Positions 15,828-24,964 of a DNA stretch of 64,000 nucleotides are shown one piece after another. The number at the start of each line of letters is the position of its first letter. Within the stretch, counting starts at the first letter, position 1. The stretch comes from Halorientalis salina (GTDB taxonomy: Archaea > Halobacteriota > Halobacteria > Halobacteriales > Haloarculaceae), in assembly GCF_005049285.1 (NCBI RefSeq), contig NZ_SOSC01000001.1, positions 186,001 through 250,000 on the forward strand. Direction: 5' to 3'. The translations under genes and the position numbers were made by a program. The notes under the pieces are model-generated. The model did not search any database, was not told the DNA's origin, and worked only from the letters and a program-made list of their open reading frames with translations.

Positions 15828-16505
15828 TCAGGTTCCGAAGACGATATCGCGAGGGAGTCGCTCGCGGACGCCACTGACGACATCCGCCGGGTCCGATAAC
15901 TGAATCGGGGAGAGCGTCGCGACGGACTCGTCCGTCATCTCCGAGAGCACCTCGGGGTTCGTTCGCTCGGCGAGGGTCGCCCCCTCGTATTCGTTCAGAA
16001 CGATTCCACGGACCGGGACGTTTCGGCGTTCGAGTGCTTCGACCGTCAGTGCAGTGTGGTTCAGCGTTCCGAGGCCAGATCGTGAAACCACGACCGTCGG
16101 CAGGGATAAGTCGGCCACCAGATCGATCACTTCCCTCCCATCGGCGAGCGGGACACGCAGGCCGCCGATCCCCTCGACCACGCCGACCTCGCTGTCGGCG
16201 AGCGCTGACTCACACCCTGTCAGGAGTTCGTCGTAACACAGCGATTCCTCGGCCACGTCGGCAGCGACTGCCGGGGCGAGCGCCGGTTCGAGTCGTCTGA
16301 GACAGGTCGCGGCAGCGTCCGTGCCACAGGCCTCGGCGACGAACTCGGCGTCGTCATCCGGTGGATAGCCGGTCTGACACGGCTTGATCGCTCGGGCGTC
16401 GTGGCCCTCGTCGCGAAGCCAGCCGACTAATCCGGCGGTGACGACCGTCTTCCCGACGCCCGTTCCGGTCCCGACCACCGCGAAATCCGCCGGCGCGTCG
16501 GTCAT
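15828..16505 (-). CDS. bioD: Dethiobiotin synthase
   Basis: A 225-residue ATP-dependent carboxylase that closes the ureido ring of dethiobiotin from 7,8-diaminopelargonate and CO2. The P-loop GTGTGVGKT spans residues 12-20; KPCQTGY near residue 41 and VEGIGGLRVPL near residue 108 form the rest of the substrate and ATP site. It is the last gene of the minus-strand biotin cluster, and its start overlaps the bioF stop by four bases. Length is normal for the family. Confidence 0.94.
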   Translation of the reverse strand: MTDAPADFAVVGTGTGVGKTVVTAGLVGWLRDEGHDARAIKPCQTGYPPDDDAEFVAEACGTDAAATCLRRLEPALAPAVAADVAEESLCYDELLTGCESALADSEVGVVEGIGGLRVPLADGREVIDLVADLSLPTVVVSRSGLGTLNHTALTVEALERRNVPVRGIVLNEYEGATLAERTNPEVLSEMTDESVATLSPIQLSDPADVVSGVRERLPRDIVFGT

Positions 16506-17743
16506 AGGAGTCCGAGGTCCTCCCCCGCCGCTCGGAACGCGTCGAGACAGCGGTCGATGTCCTCGTCGGTGTGAGTGGCCATCGGTGCGACGCGAATCCG
16601 ACTCGTTCCCTCGGGTACTGTCGGGGGCCGAATCGCTGGTGCGACGATTCCGTGATCGCGCAGGCGGTCGTCGAGCGCCACCGCGTCGCTCCGGTCGCCG
16701 ACGACGACCGGGAGGATTTGGGTTTCACCCCACACGTCGTAGCCCATGTCTTCGAGACCGTCACGAAGCCGGTCGACGGTGGCCCAGAGCTGGTCCCGGC
16801 GGCCGCTCTCGCGGGCGACCCGAAGGGCTTCACGGGCTGCGGCGGCGGCGGGCGGGGCCAACCCCGTCGAGAACACGAACGAACGGGCCGCGTTCAGGAG
16901 GTGTTCGATCAGGGGGTCGCTCCCGGCCACATAGCCGCCCTGACTGGCCAGTGCCTTCGAGAGGGTCCCCATCTGGACGTGAACCCGATCGGAAAGTCCC
17001 TCACGCTGGACGATACCGCCACCGTCGTCGTACAGGCCAGTCGCGTGGGCCTCGTCGACCATCAGCCACGCGCCGAACTCCTCGACGACGTCACAGATGG
17101 CGGTCAGTGGTGCCACGTCCCCGTCCATGCTGAACACCGAATCAGTGAGGACGAGCCAGGATTCGTCCCCGACGGGCGCTGCCGCCCGTGCTTCCATCTG
17201 CGCCCGCAGGTCCTCTGGGTCGCAGTGATCGTAGACGACGGTCTCGGCTCCGGCCTGTCGGCACCCGTCGATGATGCTGGCGTGGTTCAGTTCATCGGAG
17301 AAGACGACATCGGGAGCCAGTGCGGCGATCGTCCCGACGTTGGCCGCATACCCCGACGAGAAGGCGAGGGCGCGCTCGGTATGCTTCGTCTCGGCTAACT
17401 CGCGTTCCAACGCGCGGTGGGGCGGGGTGTCGCCGGTGACGAGTCGGCTGGCACCCGCACCGGTGCCCACTTCCCTCGCGGCCTCGGCTGCAGCGGCCTG
17501 AACCCGTTCGTGATCGGCCAGTCCAAGGTAGTTGTTGGCCGCGAAGATCGACAGTTCCTCGCCCTCGAACGTCGGCGGTTCGGCCTTCGGGTCCGGGGCC
17601 ATGCGACTCCTGGCCGCGACGCGCTCGACGGGCGCGATGTCGCGATGGAGACCGCGTGCCTCCCGATCCTGGAGACGTTCAGCCGGGTCGAAACCGTGAT
17701 CGCTTCGCTCCCTGCCGGCCGCTCGGCGTTGCTGTTCTGACAT
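16502..17743 (-). CDS. bioF: 8-amino-7-oxononanoate synthase
   Basis: A 413-residue PLP enzyme of the alpha-oxoamine synthase group, which condenses pimeloyl thioester with L-alanine. The PLP-binding Lys is Lys263 in TLSKALASQGG, the aspartate pair partner is Asp230 in DEAHATG, and NNYLGL at 70-75 marks the family N-terminus. The first 45 residues are an extra Arg-rich extension absent from most bacterial BioF, and a later start such as Met48 (MAPDPKAEPP) is possible. It lies six bases after bioU and overlaps bioD. No bioC, bioH, bioW or bioI was seen here, so the source of the pimeloyl unit is not encoded in this cluster. Confidence 0.93.
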   Translation of the reverse strand: MSEQQRRAAGRERSDHGFDPAERLQDREARGLHRDIAPVERVAARSRMAPDPKAEPPTFEGEELSIFAANNYLGLADHERVQAAAAEAAREVGTGAGASRLVTGDTPPHRALERELAETKHTERALAFSSGYAANVGTIAALAPDVVFSDELNHASIIDGCRQAGAETVVYDHCDPEDLRAQMEARAAAPVGDESWLVLTDSVFSMDGDVAPLTAICDVVEEFGAWLMVDEAHATGLYDDGGGIVQREGLSDRVHVQMGTLSKALASQGGYVAGSDPLIEHLLNAARSFVFSTGLAPPAAAAAREALRVARESGRRDQLWATVDRLRDGLEDMGYDVWGETQILPVVVGDRSDAVALDDRLRDHGIVAPAIRPPTVPEGTSRIRVAPMATHTDEDIDRCLDAFRAAGEDLGLL

Positions 17744-17749
17744 CCCCGT

Positions 17750-18862
17750 TCAGAACCCGGGCATCAGATCGGCCGGGCCGAACACGCCGTACTCGCCGGC
17801 GCGATTTCGACGGACGCCCGCCTTCAGATACCCCAGTGCCGGGCCGTTGACGTTCGCCTCCATACTGGTGTCGTCGTCCAGCTGGAAGGTGTTGGTCCCC
17901 GTCTCGCCGTCGAAGGTCGTCCCGGTGACCCGGACCGTCGTGGTCGTCGGTTTCTCGTCGGAGGTCACGTCGAGGACGCCACCGACGGTCACGTCCTCGG
18001 CGTCGCAGATGCCGGCCCGCTCCAGCAACACGTCGTCTGCGTGTTCCATGTCCTCGAACTCGATGACACCGTCATGGTCGTCGATGACGGCCTCGATCTC
18101 GTCGTCGCTCATCTCCCGTGCGTCCTCGATGCTGTACCCGTCGAGATGGGCGATGTCCTCACGGACAGTCCCCCGATTGTCCTCGTACCCGGATTTGAGC
18201 CCGACGCCCCACCAGATGTCGACCGATTCGACCTCGACGAACGACTGGGCGGCGATGGCCGCGGCCCCAGTCAGGAGTCCCGGCGTGGCACCGGCACCAC
18301 ACACGAAGGAAATTCCGGATTCCTCGAAGGTCTCGGCGCGTTCGTCGAGCATTTCGATGACGCGTGAGCGCTTGAGCACGTCCACGAGGACGCCCTCGTA
18401 GTCGGCGTCGGCGAACCGGTCGGCCACGCGCGGGATGAAGTCGTGCTCGAAGTTCGGCAGTGCGATCAGGACGGCGTCGATAGCATCGCTCACCTCGATG
18501 ACGTCCTCGATGGGCGTCTCGGTCGGGTCAGCCTGCACCGAGGCCGCGACGCCCTTGTCTTGCCCGGACTGCTTGACGCCGCCGTCGGCAGTGCTGCCAG
18601 CAGCGGTTGCGCCACCATCGCTCGCGATGTTTCCCTCCGTCGCCGCGAGCAGTTCGTCCACGTCCAGTCCACCATCGGACGCGCTCTGCGCGCCCGACGA
18701 GCCACTGGAATCGCGACGCGATTCCAGGACGCCGTGATCGACGGCGACGCCGTGGCGGTCACAGGCCGCGACCGGCGTGAGATGGTCCTTGTTCTGTGAG
18801 ACTTCCAGCGTTCGTCGACCGATGCCACCAGTTCCGAGTACCGCGAAATTGATTTCGTCCAT
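17750..18862 (-). CDS. bioU: BioU, suicide-type enzyme replacing BioA in biotin synthesis
   Basis: A 370-residue saccharopine-dehydrogenase-like protein with an N-terminal Rossmann motif (VLGTGGIGRRT, residues 8-18). It sits exactly where bioA would be, between bioB and bioF, and no BioA-type aminotransferase is encoded in the cluster. Cyanobacterial BioU uses NAD(P)H and the side-chain amine of its own Lys124 to build 7,8-diaminopelargonate, and haloarchaeal homologues are recognised. Here the matching lysine is probably Lys164 in VDVLKRSR; a low-complexity Ser/Gly/Asp-rich insertion at about 50-105, roughly 40 residues long, accounts for the offset. That insertion looks like a halophilic surface loop. 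Assignment rests on fold, lysine context and operon position. Confidence 0.85.
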   Translation of the reverse strand: MDEINFAVLGTGGIGRRTLEVSQNKDHLTPVAACDRHGVAVDHGVLESRRDSSGSSGAQSASDGGLDVDELLAATEGNIASDGGATAAGSTADGGVKQSGQDKGVAASVQADPTETPIEDVIEVSDAIDAVLIALPNFEHDFIPRVADRFADADYEGVLVDVLKRSRVIEMLDERAETFEESGISFVCGAGATPGLLTGAAAIAAQSFVEVESVDIWWGVGLKSGYEDNRGTVREDIAHLDGYSIEDAREMSDDEIEAVIDDHDGVIEFEDMEHADDVLLERAGICDAEDVTVGGVLDVTSDEKPTTTTVRVTGTTFDGETGTNTFQLDDDTSMEANVNGPALGYLKAGVRRNRAGEYGVFGPADLMPGF

Positions 18863-18893
18863 GTATGTCCTGTTTGTCGTTTCGCTCGCTCAC

Positions 18894-18947
18894 GGCGTCC
18901 TCGACGCCGCTCGCCTTTCGGAGATTCTCGCATCCGCTCGAATCTCC
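18894..18947 (-). other. Two hairpins between bioB and bioU
   Basis: The 85-bp gap holds GGAGATT (18920-18926) pairing with AATCTCC (18941-18947), starting at the base next to the bioB stop, and GGCGTC-CTC-GACGCC at 18894-18908. It is the only sizeable gap inside the otherwise tightly packed bio cluster. The hairpins could stabilise the bioB transcript end or set the bioB:bioU ratio. Confidence 0.4.
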
Positions 18948-20072
18948 CTAATCGTCCAGCTCTGCGTTGCTAGTCGCCGTTCCTGCCGCAGTCTCTACGG
19001 TTCCGTCGTCGGAGCTCCCATCGCCGCGGGCCTTGACGGCCTCCGCGTCGAACTCGTTTGCGTCCATGTTCGGCTCCATCCCGGCTTGCTCCATCACCTC
19101 GATGTCGTCGCCCGGTGACTGACCACCCGTCGTCAGGTAGTCGCCGGTCAGGATGCCGTCCGCACCCGCCTCGAAGGGCAAGTGCTGTTCGTCTTTGTCG
19201 AGGTTTACCTCGCGCCCACCGGTCAATCGAACTCGGGCCTCCGGGTGGAGCAGCCGGTAGACTGCGATGGTCTCGATGATTTCCTCGGTGGAGATATCGG
19301 CCGAGTCCCCCAGTTTCTCGCCGAGGTCTGTCCCGGCGACCGGGTTCAGGATGTTGACGGGAAGCGAGGAAACGCCGATGTCCTGTAAGGCGATGGCCGC
19401 GTCCACGCGGTCGGTCGGCGACTCGCCCATCCCGAGGATGACGCCGGCACAGAGGTCCATCCCGACGTCCTTTGCGAGTTCCAGCGTCTCCACCCTGTCC
19501 TCGAAGGTGTGGGTGTCGACGATTTCGGGGAAAAAGTCCGGCGAGGTCTCGATGTTGTGATTGTAGTGATTGATGCCTTCGTCGGCGAGAATCTCGGCTT
19601 CCTCTCGCGTGAGGATGCCGAGGCTGGCGTCGACTTCCACGTCGGTCTCGTCCCGAACGAGTCGGATGGCTCGGAGGACTTCCGCCCACTCGTCGGGGCG
19701 GTTTTCCTTCGAGACGCCCTTCTCGGCGACGACGATGCCGAACCGCTGGGCACCGTCGCGCTCGGCGCGCTGGGCCGCTTCGAGGATCTCTTCGGGGTCG
19801 AGGAAGCCGTAGGTCTCGATCCCCGTGTCGAAGTGGACCGACTGCGCGCAGAAGCCACAGTCCTCGGCGCAGTTGCCCGCTTTCGCGTTCACGATCGAGC
19901 AGGCGTCGACCGTGTCGTCGCCCAACTGTGAGCGCACGTAGTCGGCGGCCGCTGCGAGCTCGTCGACCGGCTGTGCGAGCAGTGCGAGCCCGTCCCGTCG
20001 GTCGAGACGCTCGCCCGCCAGCACTCGCTCGACGGCGTCGTCTATCGTTGGAATGCCCGTCTCGTAAACCAC
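18948..20072 (-). CDS. bioB: Biotin synthase (radical SAM)
   Basis: A 374-residue radical SAM enzyme that inserts sulfur into dethiobiotin. The [4Fe-4S] cysteines are Cys68, Cys72 and Cys75 (CAEDCGFC); further landmarks are NHYNHNIETS, LCAGVILGMGES, PVNILNPVAGT and RLTGGREV, the last holding the Arg ligand of the [2Fe-2S] cluster. The tail after residue 345 is acidic and low-complexity (SSDDGTVETAAGTATS), longer than in bacteria. It is the first gene of bioB-bioU-bioF-bioD, and its start is 38 bp downstream of the thioredoxin gene's stop. Confidence 0.95.
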   Translation of the reverse strand: MVYETGIPTIDDAVERVLAGERLDRRDGLALLAQPVDELAAAADYVRSQLGDDTVDACSIVNAKAGNCAEDCGFCAQSVHFDTGIETYGFLDPEEILEAAQRAERDGAQRFGIVVAEKGVSKENRPDEWAEVLRAIRLVRDETDVEVDASLGILTREEAEILADEGINHYNHNIETSPDFFPEIVDTHTFEDRVETLELAKDVGMDLCAGVILGMGESPTDRVDAAIALQDIGVSSLPVNILNPVAGTDLGEKLGDSADISTEEIIETIAVYRLLHPEARVRLTGGREVNLDKDEQHLPFEAGADGILTGDYLTTGGQSPGDDIEVMEQAGMEPNMDANEFDAEAVKARGDGSSDDGTVETAAGTATSNAELDD

Positions 20073-20110
20073 ACCGAGCTAGTCAGTTGACGATGGCAAA
20101 AAGGTTCGGG

Positions 20111-20515
20111 TCAGGCGTACTGCGTCACGAGGTTTTCGAGCGTTCCTTTGTCCTGAACGCCGACCAGTTCCTTCTTCATCTCGCCGTCGTGGAACAGTTC
20201 AAGCGTGGGGACGCCTTGCACGTTGTGCTGACGCGCCAGTCCCTGCAAGGCGTCGATGTCGACCTTCGCGACTGTCGCGTCGGTCTCGGCAGCGATCGCT
20301 TCGACCGTCGGTTCGAGCATCTTGCACGGACCACACCAGTCCGCGTAGAAGTCGACCAGGACTGTGCCGCTGGAAGTTACCTCCTGGAAGTGGTCGCTGT
20401 CCTCGACGTGAATGGGTTCGTCCGAACCGGCCGAGCCGCCGATTTCGTTCTTCAGTTCCTCTTTTTTCTGCTCACGGATCGCATCGATGTCCTCCGAATC
20501 GCTTGCGTCACTCAT
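20111..20515 (-). CDS. trxA: Thioredoxin
   Basis: A 134-residue thioredoxin with the canonical redox motif WCGPC at 60-64, cis-proline loop GVPTLELF and C-terminal LENLVTQYA. About 35 extra acidic residues precede the fold (SDSEDIDAIREQKKEELK), a helical extension typical of haloarchaeal versions. The ATG at 20515 was chosen because the upstream 39 codons lack coding bias. It lies 38 bp upstream of bioB on the same strand; a shared transcript is possible but not required. Confidence 0.93.
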   Translation of the reverse strand: MSDASDSEDIDAIREQKKEELKNEIGGSAGSDEPIHVEDSDHFQEVTSSGTVLVDFYADWCGPCKMLEPTVEAIAAETDATVAKVDIDALQGLARQHNVQGVPTLELFHDGEMKKELVGVQDKGTLENLVTQYA

Positions 20516-20674
20516 ACCCGCTATTACGTACTGATCCCGTATAATCACGTTGGTGGTGTGTCCGTTCGATGCACGAGCGTGTGGGTTCGGGAACGCAGTA
20601 GCTGCGGTCGTGAATCCGGGTCCGTCGACCACCAGGTACCGCTTCCGTCTCGTCCCCCTCTCTCCCGATCGAAA

Positions 20675-20962
20675 TCAGTCCTGATCGACGTCGACTTCGC
20701 CGGCGTCGGTCACCGTCACCTCGTGGTCGTCCACCTCGAAGGTGAGCGATCGCTCGTCGCCCTCGAAGACCTCCACGAGGTCCGCGAGGTCGACGTACTC
20801 CTCCAGCGACGCGAAATCGTCCGGGTCGGCATCGACCGCCGAAGCGACCTCTTCCATGACGACATCGCTTGCAGGTTGTGGACTAACCCACGCCTCCTCG
20901 TCGTCCGTCTCGGCGTCGTCGTCGGGACGTAGGATGTACAGTTCCCCGTCTTCTGCGCTCAT
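20675..20962 (-). CDS. HalOD1-domain small protein
   Basis: A 95-residue acidic protein made of a single halobacterial output domain 1. The pattern VMEEVASAVDADPDDFASLEEYVDLADLVEVF, here noted only by its ends (VMEEV...VEVF, residues 35-66), then LTFEVDDHEVTVTDAGEV, is typical. These domains occur alone or fused to signalling receivers in haloarchaea; their output mechanism is not established. A second member lies at 55597-55974. The TATA-like ATACTTATAATA upstream (20980s) supports the ATG at 20962. Confidence 0.82.
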   Translation of the reverse strand: MSAEDGELYILRPDDDAETDDEEAWVSPQPASDVVMEEVASAVDADPDDFASLEEYVDLADLVEVFEGDERSLTFEVDDHEVTVTDAGEVDVDQD

Positions 20963-21058
20963 GTTCCCCTATAGACACGGCATACTTATAATAACCAATC
21001 AGTACTTTCAGGATCTGAAATAACACGAGCGACGGTCAACTGTCGGTTCGAAGCCTCA

Positions 21059-22036
21059 CTACCACTTCGCGTGGTGGGTTTCTGCCACGCCGACAAGTTC
21101 GACGCGGTGGTCACCGACGGTCCCGCGCCAGGTACCGAGCGGCTGGGCGTACCGCGAGACGACGAGTCCGAGGTTCGTGTCCTCGGATCTGACTCCCTCC
21201 GGATCGAGACGAACGTCGACGACGCCGTCGTCAGTTTCGACGGTCCACGTCGAGGCCGGATTGCGGCTGTCGAACGTGAACGACGCGCCGTCGACGGCAC
21301 GGCGCTCGTCACCGATCCAGACGGCGTTTTCCAGACCGGAGTTGAAGCCGTCGATCAGATTGAAGCCGATTGGAGTCCCGTCGGCAGTCGTCCCGGTGGC
21401 GATGGCCCACCGCCAGCGGGTATCGCGCGCGAGGAGACCGTGTGAGAAATCGAGCATCCCGTCCGCGCCGTCGAAGGTGTGCGAGCGTCCGCGCCAGTCG
21501 ACCGATCCACTTGCGGAGAGACAGGTCGACTTCTGCGTGACGTTGACGCCCGGATGCCGGCCTTCGTCGACCGGGCAGATCGCTGTGACCGGTCCCGGCC
21601 CATCGTGTGTGAGCGAGAGGTCGAGGGTAACGGGTCCGAACTGCCCGGCGACGGAAAAGCCGCTGTCACGCTCGGTCGCGCCGAGGGTCACGTCGCGGAA
21701 GTCCGCGCCGATGCGCGGGCGTTCGCCGGGTCGGTCCGCTCGTCGAACGGTCGTCGGCGGCAGGAGACGGGATTCGTCGGCGACGAGACGCCCTCGCGTT
21801 CGGTCCAGGACCCACACGAAGGCGGTGTTCGCGAGGCCGGCGTCGACGACTGCACCACCGACGGCGAGGTCGTCGTCGACCGCACAGAACCACTGCCAGC
21901 CTTTCTCCTGAACGTATCTGCGGAGCCTGTTGACAGGAAGCGACGAGAGCGATGTCGTCTCACAGGCACCTGCAAACGTGCCGAAATCCGCCCGCCCGTC
22001 GACGACTGGCCGCATCGGAGCCTGCGGAAGTGTCAT
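21059..22036 (-). CDS. DUF2804 domain-containing protein
   Basis: A 325-residue protein of the DUF2804 family, which shares a lipocalin-like or glycoside-hydrolase-like beta-rich fold and has no assigned activity. Recognised segments are RRYVQEKGWQWFCAVDDD near residue 40, DWRGRSHTFDGADGMLDFSHG near 195 (quoted by its start WRGRSHTF and end LDFSHG), RWRWAIATG and IGFNLIDGFN. The start at 22036 gives MTLPQAPM; an ATG ten codons upstream is the alternative. It is monocistronic, with the divergent lut genes starting 105 bp away. Confidence 0.83.
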   Translation of the reverse strand: MTLPQAPMRPVVDGRADFGTFAGACETTSLSSLPVNRLRRYVQEKGWQWFCAVDDDLAVGGAVVDAGLANTAFVWVLDRTRGRLVADESRLLPPTTVRRADRPGERPRIGADFRDVTLGATERDSGFSVAGQFGPVTLDLSLTHDGPGPVTAICPVDEGRHPGVNVTQKSTCLSASGSVDWRGRSHTFDGADGMLDFSHGLLARDTRWRWAIATGTTADGTPIGFNLIDGFNSGLENAVWIGDERRAVDGASFTFDSRNPASTWTVETDDGVVDVRLDPEGVRSEDTNLGLVVSRYAQPLGTWRGTVGDHRVELVGVAETHHAKW

Positions 22037-22141
22037 TAACCACTCATCGAAACACCCCGCCCTCAATCTTACGGAAACTGATAATTCGCTAACTCTCGTC
22101 GGCGAAAGGGATTAGGTGGTTGGCCCGTGTCACCGACGTAC

Positions 22142-22648
22142 ATGAGTTCGGAAACACTCGCCACCTTCGAATCGTCGCTTCAAGGGGTGGCGACGGTCCA
22201 CACGACCGACGCCGAGTCGTTCACCGAGACGCTCGGCGAGGCCATCGAGGAACCAGCGGTCGGGACGGCGCTTCCCCACGAGGGCGTCTCGCTCGCCGAC
22301 ACGTCGGTGGTACTCGACCCGTCACCGTCGGACATCGAAACCGCTGCGACCGGCGTGACACCCGCCGGACTGGGGATCGCAGACTACGGAACGGTGACGC
22401 TTCCGTCGGGCGCTGCGGGCGAGGAACTGGTCAGTCTGTACGCGCCCCGACACGTCGCGGTCGTCGCGGCGAGCGACGTGGTCATGGACATGCCGGCGGC
22501 CTACGAGCGCATGGGCGAGGAGTTCGCCGCCGGGACGGACACGCAGGTACTCGCGACCGGGCCGAGCGCGACCGCCGACATGGGGACGCTGGTCGAGGGC
22601 GTCCACGGGCCGAGCGAGACCCACGTCCTGATCCTGGAGGACCGATGA
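22142..22648 (+). CDS. lutC: LutC/LUD-domain protein of lactate utilisation
   Basis: A 168-residue LUD-domain protein equivalent to LutC (YkgG). LutABC is an iron-sulfur complex that oxidises L-lactate to pyruvate. Typical elements are the GIADYGTVTLPSGAAGEELV stretch near residue 75 (start GIADYGT), VVAASDVVMDM and TGPSATADMGTLVEGVHGP (start TGPSATAD). The final stop overlaps the next start (ATGA), showing coupling with the lutB-lutA fusion. The ATG at 22142 is favoured over 22127, which adds only five residues. Confidence 0.9.
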   Translation: MSSETLATFESSLQGVATVHTTDAESFTETLGEAIEEPAVGTALPHEGVSLADTSVVLDPSPSDIETAATGVTPAGLGIADYGTVTLPSGAAGEELVSLYAPRHVAVVAASDVVMDMPAAYERMGEEFAAGTDTQVLATGPSATADMGTLVEGVHGPSETHVLILEDR

Positions 22649-24852
22649 GTTCCCGCCGCGACCGCGCCGACGAACTCCGGCACCTGATGGAGACCGAGGG
22701 CGAGGCCGTCGGCCAGAACACCCGAACCGTCAACCAGCTCACGAACTACGCGCTCCAGCGGTTCGACGACTACGAGGAACTCCGAACGGCCGCACGGGGT
22801 ATCAAGGAACGAGCCATCGCTGACCTTCCGGACCTCATCGACCGCGTGGACGAGGCCGTCGAGGCGAACGGCGGCCAGGTCCACGTCGCCCAATCGGCCG
22901 CCGACGCGAACCGCATCGCCGAGCGTATCATGGCCGATCAGGACGCCGAGAAACTCGTCAAGAGCAAGTCGATGACGACCGAGGAGATCGACGTCAACGA
23001 CCACCTCGAATCGGCCGGGTACGAGGTGGTCGAAACGGACCTCGGGGAGTTCGTCGTCCAACTCGCCGACGAGTCGCCTTCGCATCTCATCGGCCCAGCG
23101 ATGCACAAATCGGCCGACGAGATCGCGGCGCTGTTCAACAGCGAACTCGACCCGGACGAGGAACTGTCCGGCGATCCGATCGAACTGACCGCGTTCGCAC
23201 GCGAGCGCGTCGGCGAACACATCCGCGAGGCCGACGTGGGCATGACGGGCGCGAACTTCGTCGTCGCAGAGTCGGGAACGCTCATGCTGGTGACCAACGA
23301 GGGCAACGCGCGGAAGACGGCCGTGACGCCGGACACGCATATCGCCGTCGCGGGCGTCGAGAAACTCGTCCCGAGTCTGGCAGACCTCCAGCCCTTCACG
23401 GAACTCATCGCCCGTACCGGAACGGGCCAGGATATCACATCCTACGTTTCACTGCTGACGCCGCCCGTCGACACGCCGATTCCCGATTTCGAGACCGACG
23501 AGTTCCGGGACGCCGACGAGCGGTCCTTCCACCTGATTCTGCTGGACAACGGCCGGATGACGATGCGGGAAGACGAGGACCTGCGCGAGACGCTCTACTG
23601 CATCCGCTGTGGGGCCTGTAACAACTCGTGTGCGAACTTCCAGACCGTCGGCGGCCACGGCTTCGGCGGCGAGACCTACACCGGCGGAATCGGTACCGGC
23701 TGGGAGGCCGGCGTTCACGGCCTCGACAGCGCGAGCGACATGAACGACCTCTGTACCGGCTGCTCGCGGTGTGAACCGAAGTGTCCGACGAAGATAGACA
23801 TCCCGTGGATCAACACAGTCGTTCGCGAGCGGTTGAACCACCAGGGAGCGGACGGAGAGGACGACCTCGATTTCCTCGTCGAGGGGTTGACGCCGGACGA
23901 GGAACCCACCGGAACGGACCTGCAGAAGCGCTTTTTCGGGAACATCGAGACGGTTGCGAAACTGGGGAGTCTGGCACCCGGCCTGGCGAACGCGGTCGCC
24001 AGTTCGCGGCCGGGAAACTGGCTGTTGGAACGGGTCGCCGGCGTGGACTCGCGTCGTGACCTGCCGACACTCGCCGACGAGACGCTGCGGGAGTGGTACG
24101 GCTCGCGCGGGGCGCAGGTCAGCCAGCCTGACCGAGATGTCGTGTTGTACCCCGACCTCTACACGGATTACTTCGATCCCGACCGGGGGAAAGCCGCCGT
24201 GCGGGCGCTGGAGGCGCTGGGCTGTCGCGTTCACGTTCCTCCCGTTCCGGAGAGCGGGCGGGCACCGCTCTCCCAGGGGATGATCGAGACGGCCCGCGAG
24301 CAGGCCGAACGCGTTCACGGCGCACTCGTCACGCACATCGACCAGGGACGCGACGTCGTCGTCGTCGAACCGAGCGACCTGGCGATGTTCCGCTCGGATT
24401 ACGAGCATCTCCTCCCCGAACGATCCTTCGAGCGTGTGGCCGACCACAGCTACGACGTCATGGAGTACGTGTACGGACTGCTGGAGAACGGGTCCGAGGC
24501 CGACGCGCTCCAGTCACCGGAGGGCGACGAGGAAATCGCGTACCACAGCCACTGTCAACAACGGACGCTGGGACTGGCGGATTACACCACGTCTGTGCTC
24601 GATGAGCTGGGGTACGACGTGCGAACCTCGTCCGTCGAGTGCTGTGGGATGGCTGGCAGTTTCGGCTACAAGCGCGAGTACTACGAGATGAGCGTCGAGG
24701 TCGGCGAGCAACTCGCCGACGACCTTGGCGAGGTCGACGACGGCGAGCGATTGATCGCGAGCGGAACGTCCTGCCAGGAGCAACTCGATACGTTGTACGA
24801 ACGGCAGGTCCCACATCCGGTCGAACTGCTCGCACCGGGGTCAGGTCGCTGA
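22645..24852 (+). CDS. lutBA: LutB-LutA fusion, iron-sulfur lactate oxidation protein
   Basis: A 735-residue protein that joins two normally separate Lut subunits. Residues 1-290 form the LUD domain of LutB; two [4Fe-4S] motifs follow, CIRCGACNNSC at 319-329 and CTGCSRCEPKC at 370-380. After a linker with LAPGLANAV, residues 490-735 match LutA, with CCG-type motifs near 637 (HSHCQQRTLG) and 666 (ECCGMAGSFG). It works with LutC upstream, overlapping by four bases. The upstream 175 codons open in this frame are Arg-rich and overlap lutC, so they were excluded. The electron acceptor is not encoded here. Confidence 0.92.
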   Translation: MSSRRDRADELRHLMETEGEAVGQNTRTVNQLTNYALQRFDDYEELRTAARGIKERAIADLPDLIDRVDEAVEANGGQVHVAQSAADANRIAERIMADQDAEKLVKSKSMTTEEIDVNDHLESAGYEVVETDLGEFVVQLADESPSHLIGPAMHKSADEIAALFNSELDPDEELSGDPIELTAFARERVGEHIREADVGMTGANFVVAESGTLMLVTNEGNARKTAVTPDTHIAVAGVEKLVPSLADLQPFTELIARTGTGQDITSYVSLLTPPVDTPIPDFETDEFRDADERSFHLILLDNGRMTMREDEDLRETLYCIRCGACNNSCANFQTVGGHGFGGETYTGGIGTGWEAGVHGLDSASDMNDLCTGCSRCEPKCPTKIDIPWINTVVRERLNHQGADGEDDLDFLVEGLTPDEEPTGTDLQKRFFGNIETVAKLGSLAPGLANAVASSRPGNWLLERVAGVDSRRDLPTLADETLREWYGSRGAQVSQPDRDVVLYPDLYTDYFDPDRGKAAVRALEALGCRVHVPPVPESGRAPLSQGMIETAREQAERVHGALVTHIDQGRDVVVVEPSDLAMFRSDYEHLLPERSFERVADHSYDVMEYVYGLLENGSEADALQSPEGDEEIAYHSHCQQRTLGLADYTTSVLDELGYDVRTSSVECCGMAGSFGYKREYYEMSVEVGEQLADDLGEVDDGERLIASGTSCQEQLDTLYERQVPHPVELLAPGSGR

Positions 24853-24964
24853 AACGATAGTCCGGCCGCAAACGGCCGTATACGAGGGGTGAGCGTGTTT
24901 CTTTCGACCGACGCGCGTCAGACATCAGCCAAAAGTTAAGACCTAGGACGTGTACCGGAACTGT

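Noticed and set aside
18863-18947. Additional gene between bioB and bioU
   Set aside because: The gap is only 85 bp and consists of two hairpins with no start codon followed by a coding frame.
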